In this document: piece by piece, positions 43,135 through 52,159 of the stretch
Layout: each line of letters opens with the position of its first letter
Position numbering within the stretch: position 1 is the first letter of the stretch
DNA from: Borrelia hermsii DAH
GTDB lineage: Bacteria > Spirochaetota > Spirochaetia > Borreliales > Borreliaceae
DNA length: 64,000 bases
Assembly (NCBI RefSeq): GCF_023035675.1
Contig: NZ_CP073136.1
Coordinates: 558,001-622,000 of the forward strand
Direction of reading: 5' to 3'
Translations under genes and position numbers: made by a program
Notes under the pieces: model-generated
Database searches by the model: none
Seen by the model: only the letters and a program-made list of their open reading frames with translations
What the model was told of the DNA's origin: nothing

Positions 43135-43722
43135 ATGAAGGAAAATGATGTTAAAAAGGCAATTGCGATGAAAAGATTAGTTAAATATTTCTTTGATGAG
43201 CTTAAATATAGAATGAAAATACCTTGTCTTAGACCAAGTAATAAAGATATGAGTAAAAAGTATATACTTCTTAATCTTTTAAGAAAAATAGCTAATCTGC
43301 CCTTTAATAAACAATATGAAATTGAAGAACAATTTCATATTGATGTTTTAGGAAAAGGCATGCTTACAGATGCAGTGCTTATTAAGAGATTGGATTATGA
43401 GAGATGTGTTATTACTGGTATCGTTGAGGTAAGAGCAGATCATGTTGATCTTGAGTATGAGCTTAATCGATTTTTGATTCGAAGGGGTAAGGTTAATGTT
43501 CTTTTTTGGCAACCCAAAAAAGCCATTTTAAAGCAGAATGAGGATCTAATTATATTAGATATGGATGATATTTTTAAGCTCGATAATGATTTTTATTTGC
43601 CAGTGGTTAAAGAGAAGCTAGAAGATTTTATTAATCTTTTTATGAAATTTTTCTCTTATGAAGATATTTTATTTGAGTATAATAAAATACACGGTAAATA
43701 TTCTTTAGTTAAAAATAATTAA
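43135..43722 (+). CDS. Conserved hypothetical protein
   Basis: A 195-residue protein with no recognised domain, signal peptide or membrane helix. It has a basic helical N-terminus (KAIAMKRLVKYFFDELKYRM), a central strand region (HIDVLGKGMLTDAVLIKRLD then VITGIVEVRADHVDLEYEL) and an acidic helical C-terminus. ATG at 43135 with AAGGGGGA 6 nt upstream is clearly the start; a longer frame opening at 43033 adds 34 mostly hydrophobic residues and no ribosome site. It lies between pyrG and mcp. Confidence 0.75.
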   Translation: MKENDVKKAIAMKRLVKYFFDELKYRMKIPCLRPSNKDMSKKYILLNLLRKIANLPFNKQYEIEEQFHIDVLGKGMLTDAVLIKRLDYERCVITGIVEVRADHVDLEYELNRFLIRRGKVNVLFWQPKKAILKQNEDLIILDMDDIFKLDNDFYLPVVKEKLEDFINLFMKFFSYEDILFEYNKIHGKYSLVKNN

Positions 43723-43795
43723 ATTATTATTTGGGTAGATGGTTTTTCTTAATTTATTACATTTTAAAGAGTTATTAAATTAAGTTGTTTTGATG

Positions 43796-43825
43796 TTGTT
43801 AGAAAATTCTTTTTTGTGGTAAAAT
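43796..43825 (+). promoter_or_regulatory. Promoter for mcp, abutting its start codon
   Basis: TTGTTA (43796-43801), an 18-bp spacer and extended -10 TGGTAAAAT (43817-43825). The expected transcription start is about 43832, which is the A of the mcp ATG, so the mRNA would be leaderless. Confidence 0.5.
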
Positions 43826-43831
43826 CTTTTC

Positions 43832-45010
43832 ATGTATAAATTTTTATTTTTTGGCAAGGCAAAATCTAATATATCCAACTTGTCTAAGGATGAGCCTTTA
43901 AAGGGTATTGAAGATAAGAAAGATTTGAATGAATGTAAATATACAATTCCTATTAAAGAGATAATAAAGGGGTTTTATCACACTAAATCTTCTATTAGTA
44001 ATGTATTAGTTCATATTGAATTTTTATATAACAATCTATTTTCTAACTTTGAGAATATTGATGAAGTTTTTGAGTCGCTTATTAATAAAACAAATAATGC
44101 TCGCATGCAAATGAGTGTTATTTTTGAAGATATTGAAAAGACTAATGAAGAAAAATTGAAAAGAGTTAGTGATGTTATTGTAGGTGTTCAAGGAAGTTTA
44201 GAGACTATCAATAGTTTTTTAGGCGCAACTAATATGATTTCTCTTAATGCTAAGCTTGAAGCAGCAAGAGCAAAAGAGTATGGGAAAGGATTTTCTGTTG
44301 TTGCTGATGAGATTAAGCGGCTCTCAGATCAGGCAAAGGGTGTTATGAGTATGATTTCTGTTAAGGAAATTGAGCAGGTGTCTAAAGATTTAGTTTCTAA
44401 AAATATTAAGGAATTGCAATTAGATATTGATAATTTTTTCTCAAGTTTGGTTAAAGAACTTACTTCTCTTGAAGAGTTATTTAAACATTTTGTTAGTCAG
44501 CAAAATGAATTTTCAACGCTAATTAGTGAGCTTGAAAATGTTGAAGCTAACATTTCTTATTTGGCAAGGAATTGTGATTCTTGCTCTAGTTCTGAGACTT
44601 TTATTTATTCTAATGATGAATTTTTAAAGGAATTAGAATTTATCATTTCAGAACAGATGTCTTGGATGAGTATTGTAAGATTAATTGTTGAAAATCAAAA
44701 GAGCATGGCGATTCAAACTGATCCTATGAAACATGGGTTTGGATTATTTTATAAGGGACTTGCTCCAAAGGCCCGCGAGGTTAGAGAAGTTTGGGAGAAT
44801 ATTTATTCTTGTTATTTAAATGTTCATAAACTTGTTGTTAAGATAATAAAAGTGTTTGCACAAGATGGTTCTGATGATATCAATTTGAACCAAGCAAGGG
44901 ATTTTTTAATGCAGGCTGAAAGTTTGTCAGATGAAATTATTAGCAAACTTGAATCTGTCAAAAAAATAGTAGTTGAATCTGAAGATCAGGGTATTAATGT
45001 TTTTGCATAA
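43832..45010 (+). CDS. mcp: Soluble methyl-accepting chemotaxis protein with C-terminal CZB-like domain
   Basis: A cytoplasmic chemoreceptor of 392 residues without membrane helices. The signalling tip is canonical: ATNMISLNAKLEAARAKEYG then KGFSVVADEIKRLSDQAK (residues about 130-175). The C-terminal third contains DPMKHGFGLFYKG (His301) and VWENIYSCYLNVHKLV, the layout of a CZB zinc-binding domain (C-x-x-G-x-W/F-Y and H-x-x-x-H), but Cys is replaced by His and the last motif reads Y-x-x-x-H. It may sense zinc or oxidant in the cytoplasm. No ribosome site before ATG; see the promoter entry. Confidence 0.85.
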   Translation: MYKFLFFGKAKSNISNLSKDEPLKGIEDKKDLNECKYTIPIKEIIKGFYHTKSSISNVLVHIEFLYNNLFSNFENIDEVFESLINKTNNARMQMSVIFEDIEKTNEEKLKRVSDVIVGVQGSLETINSFLGATNMISLNAKLEAARAKEYGKGFSVVADEIKRLSDQAKGVMSMISVKEIEQVSKDLVSKNIKELQLDIDNFFSSLVKELTSLEELFKHFVSQQNEFSTLISELENVEANISYLARNCDSCSSSETFIYSNDEFLKELEFIISEQMSWMSIVRLIVENQKSMAIQTDPMKHGFGLFYKGLAPKAREVREVWENIYSCYLNVHKLVVKIIKVFAQDGSDDINLNQARDFLMQAESLSDEIISKLESVKKIVVESEDQGINVFA

Positions 45011-45131
45011 TTTTTAATTTATTATTTTTCTTAATCTGTTTTTTAAGTGGTTTGAGTTTAATATTTAAGGATTTGTTATTCAATGTTTTGGGTTAGGTTG
45101 AGGTATATCTATTAAAAGTCAAGTTTTGTTT

Positions 45132-45140
45132 TGGTAAGAT
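45132..45140 (+). promoter_or_regulatory. Extended -10 element directly upstream of dnaE
   Basis: TGGTAAGAT (TG-n-TAAGAT) ends 10 nt before the dnaE ATG, which would leave a leader of about 4 nt. No convincing -35 was found. Confidence 0.35.
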
Positions 45141-45150
45141 AAGTATAAGT

Positions 45151-48100
45151 ATGGATTTAAAAGTTGATTTTGTGCATTTGCATGTGCATTCAGATTATTC
45201 TCTCTTAGATGGAGCTGCCAAGATTACAGATATTGTGGCAAAGGCAAAAAAATGCAATATGTCTCATATTGCATTAACAGATCATGGCAATCTTTTTGGT
45301 GCTGTTAGGTTTTACAGAGAAGCAAAAAGGGTAGGAATAAAACCCATAATTGGTATTGAAGCTTATATGTCAAGTATTTCAAAGCATATCAAGAAAAATG
45401 ATGAGTTTGGAAAACCTTATTATCATTTGATTCTTCTTGCAAAGAATGAATTGGGCTATAAGAATCTATTGAAACTGACAAGTATTTCTTATCTCGAGGG
45501 ATTTTATTATCGACCAAGGATGGATAAGGGTGATATTGAAAAGTATTCCGAAGGACTTATTTGCACGTCTGCATGTATTGGTGGGATTATTCCTCAGTTA
45601 ATTCTTGCAAATAGATTTGATGATGCAAAGAATGAAATTCTTTGGTTTAAGAGTATTTTTGGTGATGATTTTTATCTTGAGCTTCAACGTCATGGGATTA
45701 AACAACAGGATATAGTTAATGAGAAGTTAATTTCTTATTCTAGAGAGCTTAATGTCCCATTGACTGTGTCTAATGATTCCCATTATGTAAATAGAGGGGA
45801 TGCAACAGCACAAGATATTATTGTCTGCATTGGAACGGGTGCTAAGAGAAGCGATCCTAATAGACTTAAAATGGAGACTGATGAGTTTTATATTAAATCT
45901 CAAGAAGAGATGTGTGAACTCTTTAGGGATTTGCCAGAAGCTTTAGCAAATACTTTAAAGATTGCTGAGAAATGTAATGATTTTGAGATTAAATTTCCAG
46001 GTCCTATTTTTCCTGAATATCAGGTTCCTAGTGAGTTTGATACTCTTGGTCAATATTTAGAGTATTTAACACTTGAAGGTTTAAAATTTAGGTATGCAAG
46101 TATAACTGATAGCATTAAAGAGCGTGCTTTTTATGAACTCTCAACAATTATTAAGATGGGATTTGAAGCGTATTTTTTAATTGTTTGGGATTTTATTAAA
46201 TTTGCGCATGATAATGGCATTCCCGTTGGTCCTGGGCGCGGCTCTGGGGCTGGTTCTATTGTTGCATATGCTCTTAGAATTACTGATATTGATCCTTTGA
46301 AATATAATTTACTCTTTGAGAGATTTTTAAATCCTGAACGTGTATCTATGCCTGATTTTGACATTGATTTTTGCTTTGAAGGTAGAGATGAGGTTATAAA
46401 GTATGTTACAAGAAAATATGGTGAGGATAAGGTTGCGCAGATAATTACTTTTGGAACCTTAAAGCCTAAGGCTGTATTTAAAGATGTGGGTAGAGTTCTA
46501 GATATTCCTTTTGCAGAGTCTAATGAACTTACTAAGCTTATTCCCGATGGGCCAAAGGTTTCCTTAAGGGAAGTTTTTGAGGATGGGTCTTTAAAGGAAT
46601 ATTTAAATAAGGGAGCTGTTTATAATGAATTAATGGAAGCGGCGCTTGTTCTTGAAGGCATGAATAGACATGTCTCAACTCATGCGGCAGGCATTGTGAT
46701 TGCTAGAACTCCTTTAACAGATTATGTTCCACTTTATAAAGATTATAAGCAAGACACGGTTTCTACACAGTATACTATGGACTTATTAGAAGATTGTGGT
46801 CTTGTAAAGATGGATTTTCTTGGACTTAAGACATTAACTTTAATAAAAAATGCAGAAAATCTTATTAAGATTACTAATCCTGATTTTAGTATTGCTAATA
46901 TTTCTGATAGTGATGCTAAGACTTTCAAGATGCTTTCTGAAGGGCGTAGTGCTTCTGTTTTTCAATTTGAATCTGAAGGTATGCAGCAAGTTTTAAGGGA
47001 AGCAAAACCAGATAGTATTGAAGATTTAATTGCTTTAAATGCACTTTATCGCCCAGGTCCTATGCAGTTTATACCTCAATTTATTGCGGCTAAGACGGGA
47101 ACTAAGCGGATTAAGTATCCCCATCCAGATTTAAAAGAAGTTTTAAGACCAACTTATGGAGTTATTGTTTATCAAGAACAGGTGATGGAAGTTGCAAAGA
47201 TTATTGCTGGGTTTTCTCTTGGGAAAGCAGATATATTAAGACGCGCTATGGGGAAGAAGAAAGAAGATGAAATGAATAAGATGAAAGTCGATTTTATAAA
47301 AGGTGCTCTTAGTAAAGGTTATGATGAAACTCTTGCAAATGATATATTTGAACTTTTAAAGCCCTTTGCAGGTTATGGCTTTAATAAATCGCATGCAGCT
47401 GCATATTCTTTAATAGCTTATCAAACAGCATATCTTAAGGCCAATTATCCTGAAAATTTTATGGCTGCCAACTTAACCAATGAGATTAATAATACTGAGA
47501 AACTATCTTATTATATTGACGAAGCAAAATCGATGGGAATTGATGTTTTAAAACCCGATATAAATCAGTCTTTTAAAGAATTTCGTATAGTGGGGCATAA
47601 TATTTCTTATGGTCTTAATGGGATTAAGAATATTGGGGGTTTAATAGTTGATCTTATAATTGCTGAGAGGCAAGAGAATGGGGAATATAAGTCCTTTGAA
47701 GACTTTATTAGAAGAGTAGATGATAAGGTTATAAATAAAAAATTTCTTGAGGCTGCAATAAAGTCTGGACTTTTTGATAGTCTTGGTCAAAATAGAAAAA
47801 CACTTTTTGAAAATCTTGATAAGTTAATAGCTTTTGTAGCAAAAGATAAAAATGATAAAAAACTTGGCCAGAATAGTTTGTTTAGCTCTCTTGAATCCCA
47901 AGATGTTATTGTGGAAAGTTTTAGTTATCATGTATTTGAGGAATATTCTTATCCTGAACTTTTAAAATTTGAGAAGGACCTTTTAGGTTTTTATGTATCT
48001 GGGCATCCTCTTGATCCTTATAAATCTGAACTGAAACGCTTTACAAACTTTAATATTTTAGAAGATCTTGCTGTGAGAAAGAATACTATTGTTAAATTTG

Positions 48101-48594
48101 CTGGTAGTTTAAGTACGGTAAAGGTTATTCATACTAAGAAAAATAATGCTCGAATGGCCTTTGGAGTTATTGAAGATTTTAAAGGTGTGATTGATATTGT
48201 AGTTTTTACTGAAAGTTATGAAAAGTATAGACATTTATTGATTGAAGGTGATGTGATTGGTGTTATAGGTAAGCTTACATTTAATAGAGATAAGTTTTCA
48301 ATAGTCGTTGAAAAAGTTTTAAGTATTAAAGGGAATGCTGTTAATAAAATTAATAATCTTCATATTAAATTTTCTAATGAAGGACTCAATGATTCCCATC
48401 TTCTTTATTCTCTAAAAGATAAAATCTTTGCTCTTGAAGATAATACTGGATTTTCACATGTTTATCTTTATTTAAAAAATGATGATAAAAGCTTGAAGCT
48501 TAAAATGGACTTGACTTTAAGCTTTAAACCTGATGAGTCTAAGCTTAATGAGTTGAGATGTCATAAGATAGTGGAGGATATTTGGTTTGATTAG
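45151..48594 (+). CDS. dnaE: DNA polymerase III alpha subunit
   Basis: Replicative polymerase, 1147 residues. The N-terminal PHP domain begins almost at once (VHLHVHSDYSLLDGAA), so the ATG at 45151 is well fixed. The catalytic core has GPGRGSGAGSIVAYAL, the acidic residues in PDFDIDFCFEGRDEV, and RPGPMQFIPQF, followed by the HhH, OB-fold (KFAGSLSTVKVI) and C-terminal clamp-binding region. There is no AGGAG-type site before the ATG, unusual for such a gene. yggT and recG follow closely, and all three may be cotranscribed. Confidence 0.97.
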   Translation: MDLKVDFVHLHVHSDYSLLDGAAKITDIVAKAKKCNMSHIALTDHGNLFGAVRFYREAKRVGIKPIIGIEAYMSSISKHIKKNDEFGKPYYHLILLAKNELGYKNLLKLTSISYLEGFYYRPRMDKGDIEKYSEGLICTSACIGGIIPQLILANRFDDAKNEILWFKSIFGDDFYLELQRHGIKQQDIVNEKLISYSRELNVPLTVSNDSHYVNRGDATAQDIIVCIGTGAKRSDPNRLKMETDEFYIKSQEEMCELFRDLPEALANTLKIAEKCNDFEIKFPGPIFPEYQVPSEFDTLGQYLEYLTLEGLKFRYASITDSIKERAFYELSTIIKMGFEAYFLIVWDFIKFAHDNGIPVGPGRGSGAGSIVAYALRITDIDPLKYNLLFERFLNPERVSMPDFDIDFCFEGRDEVIKYVTRKYGEDKVAQIITFGTLKPKAVFKDVGRVLDIPFAESNELTKLIPDGPKVSLREVFEDGSLKEYLNKGAVYNELMEAALVLEGMNRHVSTHAAGIVIARTPLTDYVPLYKDYKQDTVSTQYTMDLLEDCGLVKMDFLGLKTLTLIKNAENLIKITNPDFSIANISDSDAKTFKMLSEGRSASVFQFESEGMQQVLREAKPDSIEDLIALNALYRPGPMQFIPQFIAAKTGTKRIKYPHPDLKEVLRPTYGVIVYQEQVMEVAKIIAGFSLGKADILRRAMGKKKEDEMNKMKVDFIKGALSKGYDETLANDIFELLKPFAGYGFNKSHAAAYSLIAYQTAYLKANYPENFMAANLTNEINNTEKLSYYIDEAKSMGIDVLKPDINQSFKEFRIVGHNISYGLNGIKNIGGLIVDLIIAERQENGEYKSFEDFIRRVDDKVINKKFLEAAIKSGLFDSLGQNRKTLFENLDKLIAFVAKDKNDKKLGQNSLFSSLESQDVIVESFSYHVFEEYSYPELLKFEKDLLGFYVSGHPLDPYKSELKRFTNFNILEDLAVRKNTIVKFAGSLSTVKVIHTKKNNARMAFGVIEDFKGVIDIVVFTESYEKYRHLLIEGDVIGVIGKLTFNRDKFSIVVEKVLSIKGNAVNKINNLHIKFSNEGLNDSHLLYSLKDKIFALEDNTGFSHVYLYLKNDDKSLKLKMDLTLSFKPDESKLNELRCHKIVEDIWFD

Positions 48595-48605
48595 GAGGAT
48601 TAGTT

Positions 48606-49178
48606 GTGATAATAGAGACTTTAATTGTATTTTTAAACATTTATAGAATTTTAATTTTGGTTAGAATTCTTCTTAGTTGGCTTGTATCCTCAGGAATTAA
48701 TACTAGTGCGTTTTTTAGATTTATATATAATTCAACAGAACCATTTTTATCTATTTTTAGAAGGATTAGGTTTTTTAGGATTGGCATATATGATTTTTCG
48801 CCCATTGCAGCTTTAATTACTATTACAATAGTTGAGAGAATGTTATCTTATGGTGATTATAAACTGTCTACATTTGTTATATTGTTTATTATTGAAGTTT
48901 GGGGAATATTGAGAAGTGTTTTTTTTGCTCTTATTTTTTTCTTTGTTTTGAGGTTAATATTTTTGGTTTTACATCTATTTGATGATACTGATTTCATGAA
49001 AAGCGTTGATTCATTGTTAATGCCCCTGTCTGTTAAGATAAACAATATAGTTACAGATAAGCATATGTCTTATGCTATTAGTTTAATTGTGGCAGGAGCA
49101 TTGTTATTGGCATTTATAATCATTTGTGAGCAAGCTATATGGGCTATTAGTATTCTAGGCTTTTATTTACCTTTTTAG
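48606..49178 (+). CDS. YggT-family membrane protein
   Basis: A 190-residue integral membrane protein with two YggT-type halves. The first has ILVRILLSWLVS, FIYNSTEPFLSIFRRI and DFSPIAALITI, which match the family (T-x-P-x-L-x-x-x-R and D-x-S-P). The second half (about 100-190) is similar in layout with poorer motifs. YggT proteins are linked to cell shape, division or osmotic tolerance in other bacteria, but the function is unclear. GTG start with AGGAGG at 48593-48598. It lies between dnaE and recG. Confidence 0.85.
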   Translation: MIIETLIVFLNIYRILILVRILLSWLVSSGINTSAFFRFIYNSTEPFLSIFRRIRFFRIGIYDFSPIAALITITIVERMLSYGDYKLSTFVILFIIEVWGILRSVFFALIFFFVLRLIFLVLHLFDDTDFMKSVDSLLMPLSVKINNIVTDKHMSYAISLIVAGALLLAFIIICEQAIWAISILGFYLPF

Positions 49179-49186
49179 GAATTTTA

Positions 49187-51250
49187 GTGTTTTTACATGA
49201 ATTTAAATATGACCTGCAAGGTATAAGTGGCCTTGGTAAGAAAGGGCTTGAGAGATTAAATAGTCTTCACATTACAAATATCAGAGAACTTATAGAATAT
49301 TTTCCTAAAAAATATGAGGATCGTAAAAATATAAAAACTTTCCCAGATTCACTGGAGGTGAGAAATTGCGAACTCATGACAGTTTTTACTGTTTTAGAAC
49401 ATAGAGATTTTGGAAATAATTTTAAAAGGAATTTAAAACTTATAGCTCAGAGTGAAAATAATGAGATATTTGAAATTCTTCTTTTTAATAGGGGATTCTT
49501 GGAAGGGGTTTTTAAGGTAGGTCAAAAATTTTATATTTATTCTAAGTTCAATTACAACGATTATACTCAGATGTGGAGTTGCTCTAATTTTGATAGTGAA
49601 GTGTTTAGTTGTAATCCTGAAAGATTTAAAAAAATTATACCAGTTTATTCTCTTAGCGAAGGACTAACTTCTAAGAAAATATCGTCTTATGTAAAAGAAG
49701 CCCTTGTTTATTTTTTAAAGTTTGGGCAGTCAGACGTTCCTGAATTCTTGATAAATAAGTATTCATTGTTGCCCTTTCATGAGGCTTTAAATGAGATTCA
49801 TTTTCCAAGTTCATTTGAAATGCTTGAAAAGGCAAAAAAGACTTTGATTTATAGGGAGATTTTTTTGCTTCAGTTTTTTTCAAGAGGAAAAAGTTCTGTA
49901 TTTTTCTTAAGGAAAGAAAGAAATTTACCTAGGAATTTGCTTGATCAAATTATTTTAAAACTTCCATTTAAGCTTACAAAAGATCAAAGAGTTGCAATTG
50001 ATGAAATAATTAATGATCTTGAAAGTAATAAGCCAATGAATAGATTATTGCAAGGTGATGTTGGAAGTGGGAAAACCATTGTTGCTTTTCTCTCTAGCAT
50101 TCCTTTAATTGAAGCTGGATATCAAGTTGCGTTGATGGTGCCTACTGATCTTTTGGCGCGGCAACATTATAATAATTTAGCAAATATATTAAAAGATTTT
50201 AATGTTTCTATAGCTTTTTTAACTGGTAGTTTAAAAAAGAGAGATAGAGATGAGGTTTTAGAGAAAATTCAAAGTGGAACTTATAGTTTAGTAATTGGAA
50301 CTCATGCTATTTTTTCTCAGGGAACAAAATTTAAAAGATTAGCTTATATCATTATTGATGAACAGCATAAATTTGGTGTTGAGCAGAGAGAGGAGCTTAA
50401 AAATAAGGGAGAGGAGGTTGATGTGCTTTTAATCTCAGCAACTCCTATTCCTAGAAGCTTAGCTTTGACCCTTTTTGGCGATCTTGAGATATCTTTAATT
50501 AGAAGAGGTCCTGCAGGTCGAATACCTGTTACTACGTATTTAGCAAAACATGGCAATGAAGAGAAGGTATATGAATTTTTAAAAAATGAACTTGCAAAAG
50601 GACATCAGGTTTATTTTGTTTATCCCCTAATATCATCTTCACAGAGGTTTAATTTAAAAGATGCTACTAGTATGTGTTTAAATCTTAAGAATATTTTTGT
50701 TGAGTATTCTGTTGAAATGATTCATTCTAAGCTTGAATCTCATGTTAAGGAAGAGATTATGCATGATTTTTACTTAAAGAGAATAGATATTTTAGTTGCA
50801 ACGAGTGTTATTGAAGTTGGTATTGATTGCCCAAATGCGACTTGTATGGTAGTAGAGCATGCTGAGCGTTTTGGACTCTCTACTTTGCATCAGATTAGAG
50901 GACGTGTTGGTAGAGGTAGCTTAAAGTCTTTTTTGTTTTTGCTTTATAAGGAACCTTTAACAGAATCGGGAAAATTTAGACTTAAGACTATAAAGGAAAA
51001 TATAGATGGATTTAAAATAGCAGAGGAAGATCTTAAATTAAGAGGTCCTGGCAATTTATTTGGTCTTGAGCAAACTGGTTATTTAAAACTTAAGATAGCT
51101 GATTTTATTGAAGATAGAGAAGTTGTAAGATTGATTAGAGAAGAACTTAATATGTTTTCTTTAAATAAGGCTTATTATAATAAATCAGATATTGAATTAC
51201 TTGATAGTCTTTTACTCTCATATTTAAGATCTGTTGCTAAAGAGAGTTAA
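49187..51250 (+). CDS. recG: ATP-dependent DNA helicase RecG
   Basis: Remodels stalled replication forks and branched DNA. The 687 residues have an N-terminal wedge/OB domain (LQGISGLGKKGLERL; MTVFTVLEHRDFG), Walker A LLQGDVGSGKTIVAFL, TGS motif FLTGSLKKRDRDEV, Walker B YIIIDEQHKFGVEQR, LLISATPIPRSLALT, and the C-terminal helicase motifs HSKLESHVKEEIM and QIRGRVGRG. GTG start 8 bp after the yggT gene. It converges on the carboxypeptidase gene with 2 bp between stops. Confidence 0.96.
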   Translation: MFLHEFKYDLQGISGLGKKGLERLNSLHITNIRELIEYFPKKYEDRKNIKTFPDSLEVRNCELMTVFTVLEHRDFGNNFKRNLKLIAQSENNEIFEILLFNRGFLEGVFKVGQKFYIYSKFNYNDYTQMWSCSNFDSEVFSCNPERFKKIIPVYSLSEGLTSKKISSYVKEALVYFLKFGQSDVPEFLINKYSLLPFHEALNEIHFPSSFEMLEKAKKTLIYREIFLLQFFSRGKSSVFFLRKERNLPRNLLDQIILKLPFKLTKDQRVAIDEIINDLESNKPMNRLLQGDVGSGKTIVAFLSSIPLIEAGYQVALMVPTDLLARQHYNNLANILKDFNVSIAFLTGSLKKRDRDEVLEKIQSGTYSLVIGTHAIFSQGTKFKRLAYIIIDEQHKFGVEQREELKNKGEEVDVLLISATPIPRSLALTLFGDLEISLIRRGPAGRIPVTTYLAKHGNEEKVYEFLKNELAKGHQVYFVYPLISSSQRFNLKDATSMCLNLKNIFVEYSVEMIHSKLESHVKEEIMHDFYLKRIDILVATSVIEVGIDCPNATCMVVEHAERFGLSTLHQIRGRVGRGSLKSFLFLLYKEPLTESGKFRLKTIKENIDGFKIAEEDLKLRGPGNLFGLEQTGYLKLKIADFIEDREVVRLIREELNMFSLNKAYYNKSDIELLDSLLLSYLRSVAKES

Positions 51251-51252
51251 TA

Positions 51253-52047
51253 TTAATTTGTATATTTTTGAATTAACCGTGAAAGTTCTTTTTTATTTTC
51301 ATGCCAAAATTTGAGAAGTTTATATTGTAAATTGTTGAAATATTTTTTTTGTAAGATACAAGCTTGTTTGCCAATGTACATGTAATGCCAAGGTTCTGGT
51401 TTATAACCAGTTTCTCTTTCATGATTCTTTGGATACGATAATGAGAATCCATGTTTTAATGAATTTTCATAAAGCCATTTACCAGCTTTTGTATTTAGTA
51501 AATTATCATCTATTTTTATAAAATCTATGGTTGTTCCTAGTTGGTGTTGTGAGTGATCAGGAGTTGCTGATTGGATTGTTGCTATCTTAAGTCCGTAAGT
51601 TTTTACGTTATATTCAAATAAAAATTTTTGATATTCTCTTGTTCTGTATGCTGATACTATTTTTATTTGTAAGCCATTTTTTTTTCCTGCCTCTACAAGA
51701 CTAATTAAGTCATCTATTAATATTTTTCTTATCCTTAAGTTTTCTTTTCCAATATTTTTTAATTCTTTGAAATCTTTTAAATAAACTAAATCAGTTGGGT
51801 TGTATTCTTTAGGAATCGGGATTTTTTTATTTACAAGTATTAAGAGATCATTCTTTTCTGCTTCAAGCAATGGGTTAAGCTCTTTTATAAATTGAATAGG
51901 ATTGTCCTTTATTTGTTTTTGATAAGATTTATCTAAAGTTTGTATAGTTTGAAGTACGATTTTTAAGTCTTGTTTTGATATTGAGTTTGCTTTTAAAGTC
52001 AAGTTATTAACTAATAGTATTAGTGAAAGAATATTTAATGATCTCAT
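51253..52047 (-). CDS. D-alanyl-D-alanine carboxypeptidase, M15/VanY type
   Basis: Trims the terminal D-Ala of peptidoglycan stem peptides. The 264-residue protein begins with a signal peptide (MRSLNILSLILLVNNLTLKA). Zinc-peptidase motifs are SAYRTREYQKFLF, the metal ligands in DHSQHQLGTTIDF (S-x-H-x(6)-D), and EPWHYMYIG (Glu and His). The layout is that of the VanY/DacB-like M15B family. No strong ribosome site is visible. Wall genes murD and femA-like lie further along. Confidence 0.87.
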   Translation of the reverse strand: MRSLNILSLILLVNNLTLKANSISKQDLKIVLQTIQTLDKSYQKQIKDNPIQFIKELNPLLEAEKNDLLILVNKKIPIPKEYNPTDLVYLKDFKELKNIGKENLRIRKILIDDLISLVEAGKKNGLQIKIVSAYRTREYQKFLFEYNVKTYGLKIATIQSATPDHSQHQLGTTIDFIKIDDNLLNTKAGKWLYENSLKHGFSLSYPKNHERETGYKPEPWHYMYIGKQACILQKKYFNNLQYKLLKFWHENKKELSRLIQKYTN

Positions 52048-52159
52048 TGGAATGTAATTATATTATAGTTTGTTTTTGTTATGGGAGTAATTTTTAAAAT
52101 TTTATTGATGTTAAGTTTAAATTTAGTTTATAGAAATAATAAACTAAATAAAATATATT

